The notes under the pieces are model-generated. The model was not told the origin of the DNA. It ran no database searches and saw only the letters and a program-made list of their open reading frames with translations. From NCBI GenBank assembly GCA_017883345.1, contig JADGNT010000030.1, positions 1 through 14,737 of the forward strand: DNA of 14,737 nt, in the 5' to 3' direction. Source of the stretch: Candidatus Solibacter sp. (GTDB lineage: Bacteria; Acidobacteriota; Terriglobia; Bryobacterales; Bryobacteraceae). The position numbers and the translations under genes were made by a program. This document shows, one piece after another, positions 13,835 through 14,737 of the stretch. Every line of letters begins with the position of its first letter. Positions within the stretch are counted from its first letter, which is position 1.

Positions 13835-13840
13835 ATTCTA
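13835..13840 (-). promoter_or_regulatory. possible ssrA -10 box
   Basis: TAGAAT on the minus strand lies about 32 nt upstream of the mature 5' end, so a leader of about 25 nt would be removed by RNase P. No clear -35 hexamer was found, so support is weak. Confidence 0.3.
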
Positions 13841-13863
13841 CCACCACGGCGCCGACGGGCGTT

Positions 13864-13869
13864 TATAAT
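13864..13869 (+). promoter_or_regulatory. -10 box of the exported-protein gene, leaderless type
   Basis: A consensus TATAAT lies 6 nt before the ATG at 13876, with no Shine-Dalgarno between. Transcription would begin at or beside the ATG. No good -35 hexamer is visible at 17 nt. Confidence 0.5.
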
Positions 13870-13875
13870 CGAAGT

Positions 13876-14268
13876 ATGCGCAATCGGGATCGCTTTCTTC
13901 GCACCTTGATGGTCTCCGCCGTCCTGCTCGCCTCTCTCGCCGCCAGCGCGCTGGCCGCGCCCATGACCAAAATCAATATCGTTCTCAAGAACCAGGCCGG
14001 CAAGCCCGTGGACCACGCCAGCGTGGTGGTCCGCTTCGTTCAGGGGCACTCCGTGGTGAAGCTCGGCAAAGCCATCCGGACTACCTTCGAACTGCGCAGC
14101 AACCAGGAAGGAGAGGCCCGCATCCCGTCCATCCCGCAGGGTAAGATTCGGGTCCAGGTGATCGCCAAGGGCTACCAGACCTTCGGCCAGATCTTCGACA
14201 TCACGGAGGAGGAAAAAACCCTGGACATCACGCTGAACCCGCCGCAGCAGCAATATACCGCGCACTAG
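13876..14268 (+). CDS. exported carboxypeptidase-regulatory-like domain protein, 130 aa
   Basis: A small extracytoplasmic protein. Residues 1-27 form a signal peptide (hydrophobic LMVSAVLLASLAASALA, cut before AP). The mature part, about 31-120, fits a single carboxypeptidase-regulatory/transthyretin-like beta-sandwich: INIVLKNQAGKPVDHASVVV, then FELRSNQEGEARIPSIPQGK and VQVIAKGYQTFGQIFDI, ending DITLNPP. No enzymatic motif is seen; a binding or structural role is likely. The start is fixed by the signal peptide and a TATAAT 6 nt upstream. The next gene starts 26 nt after the stop in the same direction, so they may form an operon. Confidence 0.88.
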   Translation: MRNRDRFLRTLMVSAVLLASLAASALAAPMTKINIVLKNQAGKPVDHASVVVRFVQGHSVVKLGKAIRTTFELRSNQEGEARIPSIPQGKIRVQVIAKGYQTFGQIFDITEEEKTLDITLNPPQQQYTAH

Positions 14269-14294
14269 GCGCGCGCGCTCCATCCCCAGATCCC

Positions 14295-14737
14295 ATGATT
14301 TTCCCACCCGAATCCGTCCTCGAGTTCCGCCGCGAGCTTGCCGCCAAGAGCGCCGACGGCGACCTCAGTGAGGCCGAAGCGTTCCGACAGGCCCTGGCCG
14401 TGGATCCCCACGACCCAGCCGCCACCCGCTTTCTCGCCATAACCGCCGAAGAAAACGGCGACGACACTCTCGCCGCGCAACTCGCCCACCGTTGCATTGA
14501 GGCCGACCCCGTCTCGCATGAAGGATACCTGCTGCTGGGTCGCGTCCTCGCCGGCCTGCCGCTCGGCGCCGCCTACGCGGCCCTGGGCAAAGAGAAGCTG
14601 CACTTCGATCCCGAGGCGCAGGCGGAACTTGAATCCGGCGGCCTGGCCGAACCGCCCCCCGCGCCAGATGACGAACCCGAAGCCGTCACGCGCGAACTGG
14701 AGCCGCACCGCCTGCTCCACGAACTCTTCGTGGCCGG
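14295..14737 (+). CDS. TPR-like protein, N-terminal part only
   Basis: The frame stays open to the window's end, so 147 residues are visible and the C-terminus is missing. Residues about 25-90 look like two TPR helical pairs (AEAFRQALAVDPHDPAATRF, then AAQLAHRCIEADPVSHEGYL), followed by a Pro/Glu-rich stretch (AEPPPAPDDEPEA). No signal peptide or catalytic motif is seen, so the role is unknown. The ATG at 14295 is the first in frame and lies 26 nt after the preceding exported-protein gene. No Shine-Dalgarno is obvious, so the exact start is uncertain. Codon use is GC-biased, like its neighbours. A minus-strand frame over the same DNA looks like a shadow. Confidence 0.72.
   Translation, partial: MIFPPESVLEFRRELAAKSADGDLSEAEAFRQALAVDPHDPAATRFLAITAEENGDDTLAAQLAHRCIEADPVSHEGYLLLGRVLAGLPLGAAYAALGKEKLHFDPEAQAELESGGLAEPPPAPDDEPEAVTRELEPHRLLHELFVA

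Noticed and set aside
14265..14720. Minus-strand open frame opposite the last gene
   Set aside because: The product is Gly/Phe/Val-rich without a domain, while the plus-strand frame has TPR-like helices and suitable spacing after its neighbour.

Overview
The window is high-GC chromosomal DNA of a free-living, probably soil, bacterium. A secreted pectin-degrading enzyme, several exported proteins with carboxypeptidase-regulatory-like or TPR domains, a tmRNA with the tag ANTQFAYAA, and many different palindromic intergenic repeats together suggest an acidobacterium of the Solibacter/Bryobacter type. This is an inference from gene style, not a database match. No CRISPR array, phage genes, transposase or tRNA were seen.

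Layout. 1-370: a small hypothetical gene (minus) and a long palindromic repeat in the divergent promoter region. 374-3378: a two-gene operon with an ATGA overlap, encoding an SDR oxidoreductase and an exported polygalacturonase fused to a pectin methylesterase, so de-esterification and hydrolysis of pectin sit on one polypeptide. 3388-4827: a self-inhibited Fic-family gene with a 41-nt dyad directly before its start codon, bracketed by copies of one hairpin repeat family. 4876-8297 (minus): an exported TPR protein followed 8 nt later by the helicase HrpB. 8356-9362: a palindromic repeat, a DUF2007-like/VOC fusion gene, and a second large palindrome that looks like a bidirectional terminator between convergent genes. 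9376-11852: the DNA-repair dioxygenase AlkB (minus), a small exported beta-rich protein (plus), a zinc-ribbon DUF2007-like protein (minus) and an endonuclease/exonuclease/phosphatase-fold enzyme (minus). 11942-13272: two toxin-antitoxin modules in the same direction, mazEF-type then higBA, each with its own strong promoter. 13451-13802: the tmRNA gene ssrA (minus), whose 3' end faces the toxin-antitoxin block. 13876-14737: a small exported protein and the start of a TPR-like protein that runs off the window.

Cross-cutting signals. Four genes have a TAnnAT-like -10 box only 6-9 nt before the start codon and no Shine-Dalgarno, so they may be transcribed leaderless; other genes here have clear Shine-Dalgarno sequences. 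At least four palindromic repeat families fill intergenic spaces. In one, two adjacent copies differ only by two compensated base pairs, which implies that the hairpin itself is maintained. No intergenic stretch exceeds 300 nt; the longest without a gene, 13210-13450, holds the mazEF promoter, a short palindrome (13330-13340) and otherwise nothing I recognise.
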